A DNA stretch of 64,000 bases from Larimichthys crocea (taxonomy: Eukaryota; Chordata; Actinopteri; Sciaenidae), in assembly GCF_000972845.2 (NCBI RefSeq), contig NC_040016.1, positions 12,668,701-12,732,700 on the forward strand. The letters run 5' to 3'. This document shows positions 1 to 9,281 of the stretch, piece by piece. Each line of letters starts with the position of its first letter. The first letter of the stretch is position 1. A program made the translations under genes and the position numbers. The notes below the pieces were generated by a model. That model saw nothing but the letters and a program-made list of their open reading frames with translations, was not told the origin of the DNA and ran no database searches.

Positions 1-2306
1 CGACAACAGAAATAAGCCTTTCTGGCTTCTTTTTGTGTTTAATCACATACATCAAAGTCAGAGTTATCAGTCAACTGAATGAAATAGTTTTCAAACCTTT
101 CTTTTGTTCCATATTAATATAAAATATTTTGAAGTTGCATTGTATGGCCACTAGATGGAGCCAGAATAATTCACTGGACACTTCCTGTGTCCATAAAAGT
201 ACTGTATTGTATGGCTAATAAGGTTAATGTAAAAATAAATAAATAAAATTACATGGTTCAACGTATCTAAACCTGTAATGGTGTTAAAATTCAGACGGTA
301 TACAACCCATTTATGTCTTCTCATGAGAGTGTAGTAGTCCGGTCAGTTCTAAAACTACAGAACCGTGTTTAGTACAGTTGTTAAGATACTTCAGTAGCTA
401 TCTGATGATTGTGAGGGGACTTAAGACCATTAGGGTAATGTATTAGAGACACAGGGATTATTCATAAAACATCATGCTCCTGCCCATTAACCACCCATCT
501 CAACAACAGGGAAACACTGATTCATACTGATACGACGAATCCAGGATGAACTTTGTGTGTTTACCTGATTCGTCTCCACATGCTAACAAAATGCTGCATG
601 CAAAGTCCACCATCTCTTTCAGTCCACCAGAGTTTCCACAAAGAAAATGACACAAACTTTTTTTTTTCCAATGGACCTGAGTGATATGAATAATCCCCAG
701 AGTACAGAAACAGACAGCTGGTAATCACAGATGAGGAGTTACTCACTGGCAGGAGAGAGTTGCCATTAGAAATGGCAGGAGGAGAGGGAGAGACACGTTA
801 GACTGGGATACAAGAACAAGATTACTCATGGAACAGAAAACTGCCACAGGATGTATTCAGTTACTAGTTTTATTTTTAAAATAAGATTTCATTTCAATTA
901 TAATTCATTTTGAAAATGCTAAAACCTCCTCGACATCTGGCTGCAACAGCTGCAGCAGATAAATATTTGAAGTTAACTCTTGTTTGTCTTTAGTTTTTTT
1001 TTTAAATAAAATACTTCAATAGATTTAATCTTTTATGGAACATCTCCTAAATTACAAAGCATTTAACATTCTTAGAGCCACATTTGCAAGAAATGAGGAG
1101 GGAGTCTACAGAAAATAAAACAAAAACATAAAAAACAAATGAAAAAAAACAAAAGGGACCGTGCATTCATAATGCAAGGAGAGATAACTTGGTAAAAGGG
1201 AAAAGTCAACACAGGATTGTGGAGATTATTAATTTGATTGGCAATGAATGGACATTTAATCAAAGCAACACAGAGGGATCATGCACGTGTTTGATGCACA
1301 TTCCTTTGTCACATGTTGGCACATGTTAGATAGCTCTCAGTAAGAAGTGAGTCAGACATAAACAATGTTACGAGGCGCGCTAACAGTGACAGAATGATAC
1401 GCAGATTTTCTAAAGATCAGTGTTTAACCTTTGGCACTTGCACATTTCGACAGCAGATGAGAGCTGTGCCTGAAAATGCATTATTGTTAATGTTTGTGTA
1501 TTCAGGTCTGTGCAATTATGTTTTTTAAGGAAGACTGACTCTAAAACCCTTTATGGCCAGTCGTTAATTATAGTAACTGAGAATATCACTGTCTAGCATA
1601 AAATGTATGAGGAAGCATTCATGAAAAAACTGCTTGCTGCCCACATTGTGATGTGTTTTATCAGCAAATACTGTGAGTCAGCATTTATAAAATGAACATG
1701 ATGACAGAGTACTATTTTTCACATCAGCAAGCGATTTGAAACAACAGAATTTGGCCAATTAGACTCCAAAAGATCAATTTTTGTTTTCAGCCAATCAGGT
1801 AATATCTAAGAAATGGACCAAGTTAGATTGGGAATAAGAAGAAATCAATGTTGCAAAGCATAATCAAAGCAACAGTAAAGTAACAAAAGCCAAATGACAT
1901 TTACAGTAAAAACACTAATTTCACAATAACTCCTATTTACATATGAACAGCAGTCCTTCAAGTCTCCAGTTATAAAAAAAACATAAAACATTAAGACATT
2001 TGGAAGATAATACAGCATAAACATGTCTACACATAATAATAACCCCATGTATATATTTATATGCATGTAAACATATATACATATGCATACATGTACATCT
2101 ATAAATATATATCTAATTTACAAACATACAATTTAAGGGTAATATACTGTACATTTATGGGGATAGCAGTCTCTTTTAGGCTTTCCTTTTAAAATTTACC
2201 CCCCTCCCCGCTCCAGACAAACCCATACTCAAAACACTCTTTACACACAGTTAAAGCCAGGTGGATATCCACGCACACACTCACACACACATTCACACGC
2301 TCAGCA
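1..2306. other. 3' UTR of short kazn isoform and flanking or intronic sequence
   Basis: No coding exon is recognised. The part adjoining 2306 should be the 3' UTR of the short isoform; candidate minus-strand poly(A) motifs exist (for example AATAAA on the minus strand near 869-874) but none is convincing. Positions 2040-2125 are a strongly AT-rich tract with TATATA and ATGCAT runs. If the long isoform exists, this stretch is also the start of the intron toward the SAM-domain exons. Confidence 0.5.
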
Positions 2307-2477
2307 TCACCAGTCGGCATCCTCCTCTATGTAATAATCAGGGGTGGCTGTACCATCAAACAGGCCGGGGTCCAGTGACTTGCGCTGCTTGCCCCGAGCG
2401 AACACCCGTGACAGGGATCCCAGAGTCATCTTCTCCTTCTTCTTCTTACGCTTCTGGTCCTCCAGGTCCTCCATGGA
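2307..2477 (-). CDS. kazn: kazrin exon G: short-isoform terminal exon with stop (residues 337-392)
   Basis: The acceptor is GCCCCGTTCAG^TCC. The exon reads SMEDLEDQ, then the basic run KRKKKKEK (residues 345-352, nuclear-localisation-like), GSLSRVFARGKQRKSLDPG, and the acidic aromatic tail ending DYYIEEDADW, with TGA at 2309-2307. As I recall, mammalian short kazrin isoforms end with almost the same tail, so this is a genuine 3' end and not read-through. Within the exon, TTTGATG^GTACAG (exon edge 2354) is a phase-1 donor at exactly the point where the mammalian long isoform departs toward its SAM-domain exons. Choice between splicing here and reading to the stop probably decides the isoform. 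The 3' UTR continues left; its poly(A) site was not resolved. Confidence 0.95.
   Translation of the reverse strand, partial: SMEDLEDQKRKKKKEKMTLGSLSRVFARGKQRKSLDPGLFDGTATPDYYIEEDADW
2348..2358 (-). promoter_or_regulatory. kazn: alternative 5' splice site inside the terminal exon
   Basis: The minus-strand sequence TTTGATG^GTACAG places a GT at 2353-2352 in phase 1. In the mammalian long isoform the residues after GLFD continue with Asp (GA+C), which this donor permits (G+AC). Retaining the sequence yields the short tail instead. The GTACAG context is a weak donor, consistent with regulated use. No downstream long-isoform exon is visible in 1-2306, so its use in this fish is inferred. Confidence 0.6.
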
Positions 2478-2531
2478 CTGAACGGGGCAGAGGGAACAGG
2501 AAGCTTGGGTTTGTCCGGTTATATAGTAGAG

Positions 2532-3446
2532 TTAAAGCAGTAGTTTGACATTTTGGGAAATGTGCTTGGCCCGAGGAAGAAGATTGATACTCTCATGTCA
2601 GTGCAGTTATTATTAAGCTGCTGCCTTCAGCATTTTGGCTTAGCTTAGCATAAAGACTAGGAGCAGAGGGAAACAGTAAGCCTGGTAGTGATTAAAGGTG
2701 GCAAAATCCACCTACTGCTCATAAAGCACCATTTTTAGTTGGGACAGCTTTAGAAACTTTTGAGGAGGCCAGGCTGGGGCACAGTTTTAAAGAAGAGGGA
2801 CAGGTTTGTAATATGAATAAAGCCGTGTTACGACTCAAAATTTAAGCCTGAGATCATGGCAACACTAAACTTTATATTATCAAAAAAAAATTGTACTATG
2901 AACAATGTATATCAACAAATAGCTGTTGTCTGTAACTCCAAACAGCCTGTGTCAATGGACGGATTAGGACAGAGACATATTAACGCTTCCATCCCTCACA
3001 CAAAATGAAACACTGTGTCATTTGTACTTGTTGTGTGCTTCCTTGCAGTAGTTTTTCATGTCTTGGTGGTAGATCTTTGTCTCTTTGTGGTCGCTTGGCA
3101 TCCAACAGAGCCTCTTGTCCACAAGCCTTAGGCTTGTACCTGGTGGGCAGTCAATCCATGATACTAATAATCCAACTACCTACCAGCTTCTGGCAGGAGT
3201 GGCACAGGGGGGCAGTGCCATGTCTTGATGCCATGCCCCTGATCTTAAGATCACTAATTTACATGTTGCATCTTGTTTGTGTGATATGTACAAAAAGGTA
3301 CAGACCAATGTTTACTATTTATGGGGCCAGGTTGGCTGTAGCTTTAAATCTAAGAGACAGTTGTGAAATTGGTGTCAATCTTCTCATCTAACTCTCAGCA
3401 GGAGAGGGAATAAGCTCATTTCCCAAATGTCAAACCATTGCTTTAC
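2532..3446. mobile_element. inverted-repeat (MITE-like) element in the exon F-G intron
   Basis: The left end (2532-2566, containing AGTTTGACATTTTGGGAAAT) and the right end (3412-3446, containing ATTTCCCAAATGTCAAAC) are inverted copies of about 35 bp with a few mismatches. Internal text such as TTAGCTTAGCATAAAGACT and CAAAATCCACCTACTG is that of a dispersed repeat very common in percomorph fishes, as I recall it. The left end begins with TTAA and the right ends in TTAC, hinting at a TTAA target as in piggyBac-type elements (inference). The element is about 915 bp with no transposase, so it is non-autonomous. It fills most of the 1140-bp intron and stops 54 bp from the terminal exon acceptor. 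Confidence 0.75.
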
Positions 3447-3617
3447 AATGAGTTAAATGCAAAATAACATCACCACCACCAAGCAGGCAGGCTGACACCC
3501 AGCAGGACGACAGAACAGAGAGACAGACACAAACAGGAGAGGACAAAGAATAGCGAGGTACTTATAGAAAAGTGTGGAGGTGTGATTACTTGGTCGAGGG
3601 GGCCAGGCAGCTCTTAC

Positions 3618-3751
3618 ATTGCAGAGGGAGTGGGTCCGGTGACGAGGTGAGTTGATGTCACTGGGCGTGGATGAGCGGTCCCCGTCGGCCGCAGAGGCGT
3701 CAGAGATGACAGAGGGCTGTCGAGAGTGGCAGGGGCTGATCCTGACCACAG
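3618..3751 (-). CDS. kazn: kazrin exon F: Ser/Pro-rich linker (residues 292-336)
   Basis: The acceptor CATCCAG^CT is chosen because its two bases complete Ala292 in frame. The alternative AG seven bases on (GGTCAG^G) does not fit a phase-1 partner. The donor is TGCAAT^GTAAGAG. The 44 full codons read VVRISPCHSRQPSV, ISDASAADGDRSSTPSD, INSPRHRTHSLCN; the SPCHSRQPSVISDASAA and SPRHRTHSLCN blocks are distinctive of kazrin. In the human protein as I recall it, 17 residues (starting GDSPGPV) follow HSLCN before the next block. Here the codon for Asn336 joins in phase 0 directly to exon G, and I see no such microexon in the intervening intron. A 42-bp CA repeat (3762-3803) begins 11 bp upstream of the acceptor, so it occupies the branch-point region. 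Confidence 0.95.
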
Positions 3752-3760
3752 CTGGATGTA

Positions 3761-3761
<1 letters not shown>

Positions 3762-3803
<42 letters not shown>
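3762..3803. repeat. (CA)n microsatellite
   Basis: An uninterrupted CA tract of 42 bp lies 11 bp upstream, in gene sense, of the exon F acceptor. On the transcript it is a (UG)n tract, a known binding context for CELF and TDP-43 type factors, so length variation could affect inclusion of exon F (inference). Confidence 0.97.
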
Positions 3804-3804
<1 letters not shown>

Positions 3805-3956
3805 CATGTACACACACATATATTCACACAGGTTGATAAATTCCCACCGTTAGTATGGGAAACCTTGAGGAAACCCTCTGTTAGTATGCTGAGTTTGTAA
3901 AAGCAACACCAAGCAGCTCAGAGACTGAGAGGCTGATCAGAAAAAAAAGAGCTTAC

Positions 3957-4137
3957 CCTGTCTGTCTGTGGTGTGTCCGTGGTAGAGGGTCTGTTGGCTC
4001 TGACGGATGGCGGCAGTGAGCGGCAGGTCGGCCTGCATCACCCATTCCTGACTCCCGTTCACCACGGGCTCTGTAGGCATGGCCAATGAGTGGCGCTTGG
4101 GTACGTCTTTTGTCAGGGTGGCCAAGGACTGCTTTGC
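3957..4137 (-). CDS. kazn: kazrin exon E: linker with phosphorylation-like motifs (residues 232-291)
   Basis: The acceptor is TTTCCAG^GCA and the donor is CAGG^GTAAGC; 181 nt give 60 codons plus one base. It begins AKQSLATLTKDVPKRHSLAMP, then NGSQEWVMQADLPLTAA and IRQSQQTLYHGHTTDRQ. The TKDVPKRHSLAMP block and QADLPLTAAIRQSQQTLYH match mammalian kazrin from memory. The segment is not coiled coil. It is a Ser/Thr-rich linker, and KRHS looks like a basophilic kinase site (inference). The exon leaves in phase 1 with a G, which combines with CT from exon F to give Ala292. Confidence 0.96.
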
Positions 4138-6059
4138 CTGGAAATAAACAAGAAACAGAAACACGAGCATGAGTGGAAAAGGAAAACACTCACATAGACA
4201 CAAATATAATTTAAACTTTGTATTTGATTTGAATTATTACTGTGCTTTTAATTAGTTTTTTTTAATGTATGTCTTAATGTCTGTTATGCTTTATTAAAAC
4301 GCTTTTAATCACAGTCATAATAATAGTAATTAGTCATAATTGGTTATATGCATGAAGGAACATGCGTGCTTTACACACACATGTGCACACCGCACTACAC
4401 AAACTAAACACAGGATCGTTACATTTAAAGGAGAAGCTAGCACTAACCGATTCTTACTCCTTTAACAAATCTCATCAAAAGATCAAAACTAACAATTGAT
4501 CCTACAAGTATTGTGTGTGTGTAGCCAAAGTCTGATTGTGGTTTAACATTTCAAAAATGCATATATGATATCAAAGTTGAGCGTCTCATTAACCATCCAC
4601 AAAAATCTGAGTGAAAAATAAGCTTTTAGAAAACAAAAGCAGTTCGTTTTGCTGTTTTCAAAACTGCGTGGGCGTGGTAAGTCCCGTTTTGATTGACAGC
4701 TCCCTCAACATGGAAGCTAAACAAATTACTGTAGTGGACAGGGGAGCAGCAAAACATGTTTTTTAGCCAACTAAAAACATCAGTATCAGTTTAAGTATGG
4801 TATATTTACATTATTTTCACCGCTTTACTTTGCCCTTTCTGGCAGTGAATTGAAGCCATCATCTACGCTCTCTTCAAACTCGACTTGTATTACAAAAACA
4901 GTAACAGTAATTATCAGAATATTTTCCCATCTCACTCTGTGAACTGAGAATTTATAATTGACACAGCTAGAGCTGCTGATTGTTGGAACAGTGCAAAGAC
5001 TAACCATGGCGTTCTGGTGAGTTTCTGTCACCTTTGATTGAAGTGTGAGGTAAAAAGGCAATTAAGATAATATTAGTTTGGCAAAAGAGATAACACTTTA
5101 ATTCAGAAAGTGTACAGGTGTATTTTTCTGTTTAATAAGGACAACACATTGTAAGAATATTTCCCAGAATTAAATGTGTAATAAATGTCCCAGTGAAGTT
5201 TAATATGAGTCAATCCCACATTCATCGCCCGTCCGTTGTCGATACTCACTGGAACACCAAATGTGAATTAATCTGCAGCTGAAAACAGCTCCCAAAATAT
5301 CCACAATATCCAGTCTTGTTTGCTAAAAACGACAGTATCCAGCTGTTTTAGGACATTCCTGAGCCTTTAAGAAAAATCAAACTACATATTTCACCCCCGT
5401 CACAGCAGGGTAAAGAATTTGGAGAGTATTGAGAGACAAACACATAATTGGTTTCGTTCTTTTTAAGGGATTGTTGACAAAGAAATATTATATACCCTTG
5501 AAGTTGGTCAACAGTCAGTATTTTTATGCTGCATTTTAAAAATGGCTTCCTGTGTCAAAACTACACATATTTGATGTTTTCCCACAGGATTTTATTATTT
5601 ATTATTGCCATAAGCAGTTTGAAACAACAAGATTTTAAGTAGAAAAGAAGAAGAAAAAGAAGGTGGCAATATATTTTGTGGCTTGGTTGCGTGACAGCGA
5701 TGCAGCTCTGGCACTGATGTACCGTACCAACAAATCAGATCTGTGATGCAGCTTGATGTGACGATCTGTGGGTGGTTGTGACTTGCCGAGGGAGGAGAGA
5801 GATTAATGACACACAGACTGACAACTGTACCTCCAAGAGAACGACAACAGCAACACAGAAAAAAGCCATGAATTTCTTTCCTCAGCCCAGAGGAAGAATT
5901 AATGCTTTGAGTAGAGGGAAGGGATGAGGATATGTAGCAGAGCAGCTTACTGCATGTATGTCTGAACTGATATGAATACAGCAACAGGATTGCAAACACA
6001 CACCAGATAATAATGCTAGGGTAACCCCATTTTAAATTTAAAAAAGAAGAACAACTCAC
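4138..6059. other. intron D-E with probable dispersed repeat
   Basis: No exon is seen. About 4430-5410 has the look of one or more degenerate teleost dispersed repeats (for example around TGACAGCTCCCTCAACATGG and AGAGCTGCTGATTGTTGGAA), judged only from familiarity; boundaries are not visible. The remainder is unremarkable AT-rich intron. Confidence 0.4.
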
Positions 6060-6230
6060 CATGGTGAGTTCGGCCTCCAACTCTTTGACTCTGTTCTCCT
6101 TCATGTCCATCTGAGAACGCAGGATGTTGGCCTGTTCTGTGGCTTCTTTGGTCTGCCTCCTCAGGTCCCACTTCTCTCTCTCCAGCATGTCCTTCTCCTT
6201 TGCCAGGGCTTTCACTGCATCCTCACTCTC
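6060..6230 (-). CDS. kazn: kazrin exon D: end of the coiled coil (residues 175-231)
   Basis: The acceptor is TTTTTCAG^GAG and the donor is ACCATG^GTGAGT, phase 0 on both sides, 171 nt or 57 codons. It reads ESEDAVKALAKEKDML, EREKWDLRRQTKEA, then SQMDMKENRVKELEAELTM. The ESEDAVKALAKEKD and KELEAEL blocks are hallmarks of kazrin as I remember it. This is the last strongly heptad-patterned exon, and the linker starts in exon E. The open frame continues past both splice sites (a 218-codon open frame covers 5595-6251), but the conserved part stops exactly at the splice sites. Phase-0 symmetry means it could be skipped without a frameshift; nothing in the sequence shows that it is. Confidence 0.96.
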
Positions 6231-6959
6231 CTGAAAAACACACACACACACAAAGAAATCACTGCCAAACTCACTCTGAATGATGAATGGAGCTCTACGT
6301 TTAAATCAAGCAGCATTTCACAGCTAGATTATGTCATAATATCTTTATATTTTATTAAACGGGTGGCTACGTGATGAGATGAATTTGAGTTATAGCACTT
6401 TGTGAGTTTGTGGGCAGAACTGGATTTGTGAAGAAGATAATGATATTTAGAAAATTCTTGATAATGATATATCGGTCCTTTTTCCACATCACAGGAATAT
6501 ATATTTATGATAGGTGCCCTTTAAATTAGTTTATTCAAATAATTGTGACCAAGATATATACCCATATGATTAAACCAATTAAGTACTTTAAGTGCCCTCT
6601 TTTAATAAAGAGTTTATAACACATTATAATGTGTTCATGCACAGATATAAAGACATTTCCAAGTATTTATTAACGAACAACAATCATATCTTCTCCTATA
6701 AAGACATTTATTAACGAACAACAATCATATCTTCTCCTATAAAGACATATTTTACATCATAACAGCCATGTTTTACTATGTTGTCAATCATTATCTGTTT
6801 ATATACCTGCCTACATGTATAGGTGTGCACATGAGGAGTTATAACAATACACATAAAGCCCATGAAGTTGGAATAAAATATTTTTTCCTCTTCTCATGAA
6901 ATGATTGTGACTTAAAACATGTGTGCAACAAGCTGATAAATCAGATGAGCCTATGTTAC
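6231..6959. other. intron C-D
   Basis: AT-rich intron without recognisable coding content. It contains a short CA run next to the exon D acceptor and the 41-bp tandem duplication listed separately. Confidence 0.7.
6666..6747. repeat. 41-bp tandem duplication, two perfect copies
   Basis: The unit TTTATTAACGAACAACAATC... ending AAAGACA occurs at 6666-6706 and again at 6707-6747 without mismatch, so it looks recent. It lies within the exon C-D intron. Confidence 0.95.
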
Positions 6960-7096
6960 CTTTCGGTGTTGGTCGTAGTTGCGTATGAATTCTCGCAGTT
7001 GCTCTTCTCTGCTCTCCAGTGTTGTGTACAGCTGCTGCATCTGACTCACCAAGTCTGCCTTCTCCACTTTTAGACGCTTACGGTCTGCTTTCATAG
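6960..7096 (-). CDS. kazn: kazrin exon C: coiled coil (residues 129-174)
   Basis: The acceptor TGCTTTGCAG^CT completes Ala129 and is followed by MKADRKRLKVEKADLVSQ, then MQQLYTTLESREEQLREF, then IRNYDQHRK. The exon ends at CGAAAG^GTAACA. The 137 nt encode 45 full codons. The segment is very conserved against mammalian kazrin from memory, including the MKADRKRLK, SQMQQLY and LESREEQL blocks. It is a highly charged amphipathic helix, continuous with the coiled coil of the neighbouring exons. The exon leaves in phase 0, matching exon D. Confidence 0.96.
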
Positions 7097-9089
7097 CTGC
7101 AAAGCACAAACACATTCACATGCTGAGCAGCACATACATACATGTGTAAAACAAGGAAGATTTTAACACTGAGTCCCCTGTTGAACATAACATATGCAAT
7201 ATATATATCAGTGAAATCTAATTCAGAAACAAAGCTTTGCCATTGCAGCAGAGAGCCACTAGGTGACACTGTGTCTTCTGTTAATGAGGCAGGCTGTGGT
7301 TGGTGGGTTTTTTTTTTCGCTCAGTAAAAATGATGTAATCGTCCTAAAAGATAAGTGGCACAGTGGCACTTATTTATTCATACACGTTTCTGCTTCTGCC
7401 GGCATGTGGAGACTCTGTTGGCTCATCCCGAGAAGACCATTTGAATCTGATTTCTTTCAACTTCATTCTCTCACAGAGATAACTCGACAGCTGTGATGCA
7501 ACTGGTTGTGGCTCATTGCAAGCAAAAATAATAAGGCTTTCCTGAGAGTCTGTGCTCAACCGACAGGGAAGACTGGAACCTGTACTTTTCATAAGTGAAC
7601 TCAAGGAAGCATTCCTCATGTCAACGTCGGCGTCTTCATATTTTACGCTCAGCATTAAAACCTGTTTTGCAGCAGTTACACAACATGGTTTCTGTGGTTG
7701 TAGATTACCACCTGTGCCTTTCAGAGCAAAGCAGAGAACCAGAAAAGCAGTTGTGTTTAAATAAACTCAATGCAACTACCTTTTTGGTTTTCTCTCCTAT
7801 TTTTGTTGCAAGTAATTATCCTTAATATAACTGACAGACTGCTTTTTTTTTCTTTTTTTTTACCTCCCTTAAATGTGGAAACTGTTGGGTTACATAATGC
7901 TGGGATTTGTTTTCATACAAGAAATGAAAACAATCCAATACTCCACATTCAGCACGCATTCCAGTCTACATCAATACTGCATTAATGTTTCACAGTAAAG
8001 CTTCTATGCAGTGATTGATGGATGGTAATTAAAATGAGGTGAACCAGGAGTCTACTTGGCTGATCAACAGGGGTGACACCCATTTCTGAAACTAACTAAG
8101 GTCGAAACATGTGCACAGGCAGTGTTTGCTCTCTGGAAAGAACACTGTTGCCATTTGTATGCACACATTTCACACTTTTGACACATAAAAAAGATAAACT
8201 CAAACTGAAAAGACATTTCCACACAGTATCATCTCTTAATTGGCACAGTCAGTGCCAAGTTTTCTGTTTGTTTTCTGAGAGTAAAGTGGGCTAATGTCAT
8301 TGAACTAAACCAAATGAATTTATCTTTAGTTATCTTTGAAGCAAGGATCTACGCATGCTAACAAAAGCCGTTGGTATTTTACTACTCAGTGTTGAAACTG
8401 GAAGTTGCTGGAGGGAGAAAAGCAGGCTTGCAACAGATCTGAGTATGCATTTGTTTTCTGTTGTGCTTTTTACTGGGAACAATACTGTCTTGAATGAGCA
8501 AATTTTCAAAATAAAAGAAATACTTTTTAAACAACGATGCGCAGAGACAAAGTTGGCTCAGAAAATCAACTTTTGTTGTTTAAATAGTTGTGGTTGCGTC
8601 TGATATTTGTTTGTTTTCAATAGTTTTTGGACATCTCAACGACCAGTGAATGCAGAAAATCCAAGGAGGGAGTTGCTGAAGGGAGTACCAGACCTGATGA
8701 ACATATTTGGACCTAGGTAAGAAATTAATATGTGAGGATGAATAGGATTCAATATGAAACATTTAAAAAGGCCAACTGGAAAAAGTCAGGATGAACTTCA
8801 GGTTTGTTGTATTTCTTTTCTTTTACGATTTGAAGTAGAATTTATTTGAAAATGTATACATAAACACCTGTGATTTGACAGTATATATTAGAGACATATA
8901 ATATTATAACGTTATTATATTATTATTATATATATTAATATTATATGTTGTTCTAATATATAGCAGTCCCTTTGCTAAAACTTCCCACTAAAGCCTCAGA
9001 CAGCTTTATTTTTTGCTATATATTTGAAGTGTCTGTTGGGAAGAAGGGAGTTTGGTGGATTAGGTGAGACATCTGTGTTGACTCCTGAC
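7097..9089. other. intron B-C
   Basis: No kazrin exon is recognised between exons B and C. Homopolymer T runs occur near 7308-7318 and 7840-7860, and an AT-rich TATTAT tract at 8888-8960. The only exon-like object is on the plus strand at 8624-8716 (separate entry). Confidence 0.6.
8624..8716 (+). CDS. exon-like open segment on the plus strand, unknown origin
   Basis: A 93-nt segment is bounded by a good acceptor (TTTGTTTTCAATAG) and a good donor (CCTAG^GTAAGA). It is open only in the frame starting at 8625, which reads FWTSQRPVNAENPRRELL then KGVPDLMNIFGP (30 codons). It enters and leaves in phase 2, so it is length-symmetric. I do not recognise the protein. It is antisense to kazn and no partner exon was found nearby. 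It could be a stray exon of an antisense gene, a decayed copy of another gene, or chance; chance remains quite possible at this length. Confidence 0.2.
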   Translation, partial: FLDISTTSECRKSKEGVAEGSTRPDEHIWT

Positions 9090-9281
9090 CTTGTAAGGCC
9101 TCCTTGGCTCGGTCCAGCTCCTGCTCTTTGTCACCTAGCTGCACACGGAGCTCGGTGGCTGAGAGCAGATTGGCAGAGCAGCCTCCCTGGGTCTCCTCCA
9201 GGTCTTTACTCAACATGTCCTTCATCTGCCTGAGCAGGTGGACCTCCTCTTGAAGCTGGGCAACCTCCTCACGCAACAACA
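9090..9281 (-). CDS. kazn: kazrin exon B: central coiled coil (residues 65-128)
   Basis: The acceptor is CACTCAG^TG and the donor is CAAG^GTCAGG, giving 192 nt that enter and leave in phase 1. The 63 full codons read LLREEVAQLQEEVHLLRQ through MLSKDLEETQGG to LSATELRVQL and KEQELDRAKEALQ. This is strongly heptad-patterned (Leu at a/d positions, Glu/Lys flanks) and near-identical in order to mammalian kazrin as I recall it. It belongs to the coiled-coil region that binds periplakin in the known protein. The variable patch CSANL replaces a Lys/Ser-rich patch in human. Because this is the first exon after the 49-kb intron and begins in phase 1, any alternative first exon must end with a phase-1 donor. 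The MKDML methionine could itself start shorter isoforms. Confidence 0.96.

Noticed and set aside
1..2306. Long-isoform SAM-domain exons of kazn
   Set aside because: Looked for on the minus strand but nothing with the expected text was seen; they probably lie left of the window.
2338..2548. Plus-strand 95-codon open frame over the terminal exon
   Set aside because: Antisense shadow of kazn exon G.
3453..3827. Open frames across the CA repeat (Val/Cys runs)
   Set aside because: Read-through of the CA microsatellite; the true exon is 3618-3751.
5595..6251. 218-codon minus open frame as a single-exon gene
   Set aside because: Only the first part (6060-6230) is kazrin-like; the rest runs past a good GTGAGT donor into the intron.
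6666..6747. CRISPR-like direct repeats
   Set aside because: Two adjacent copies with no spacers in a vertebrate intron; simple tandem duplication.
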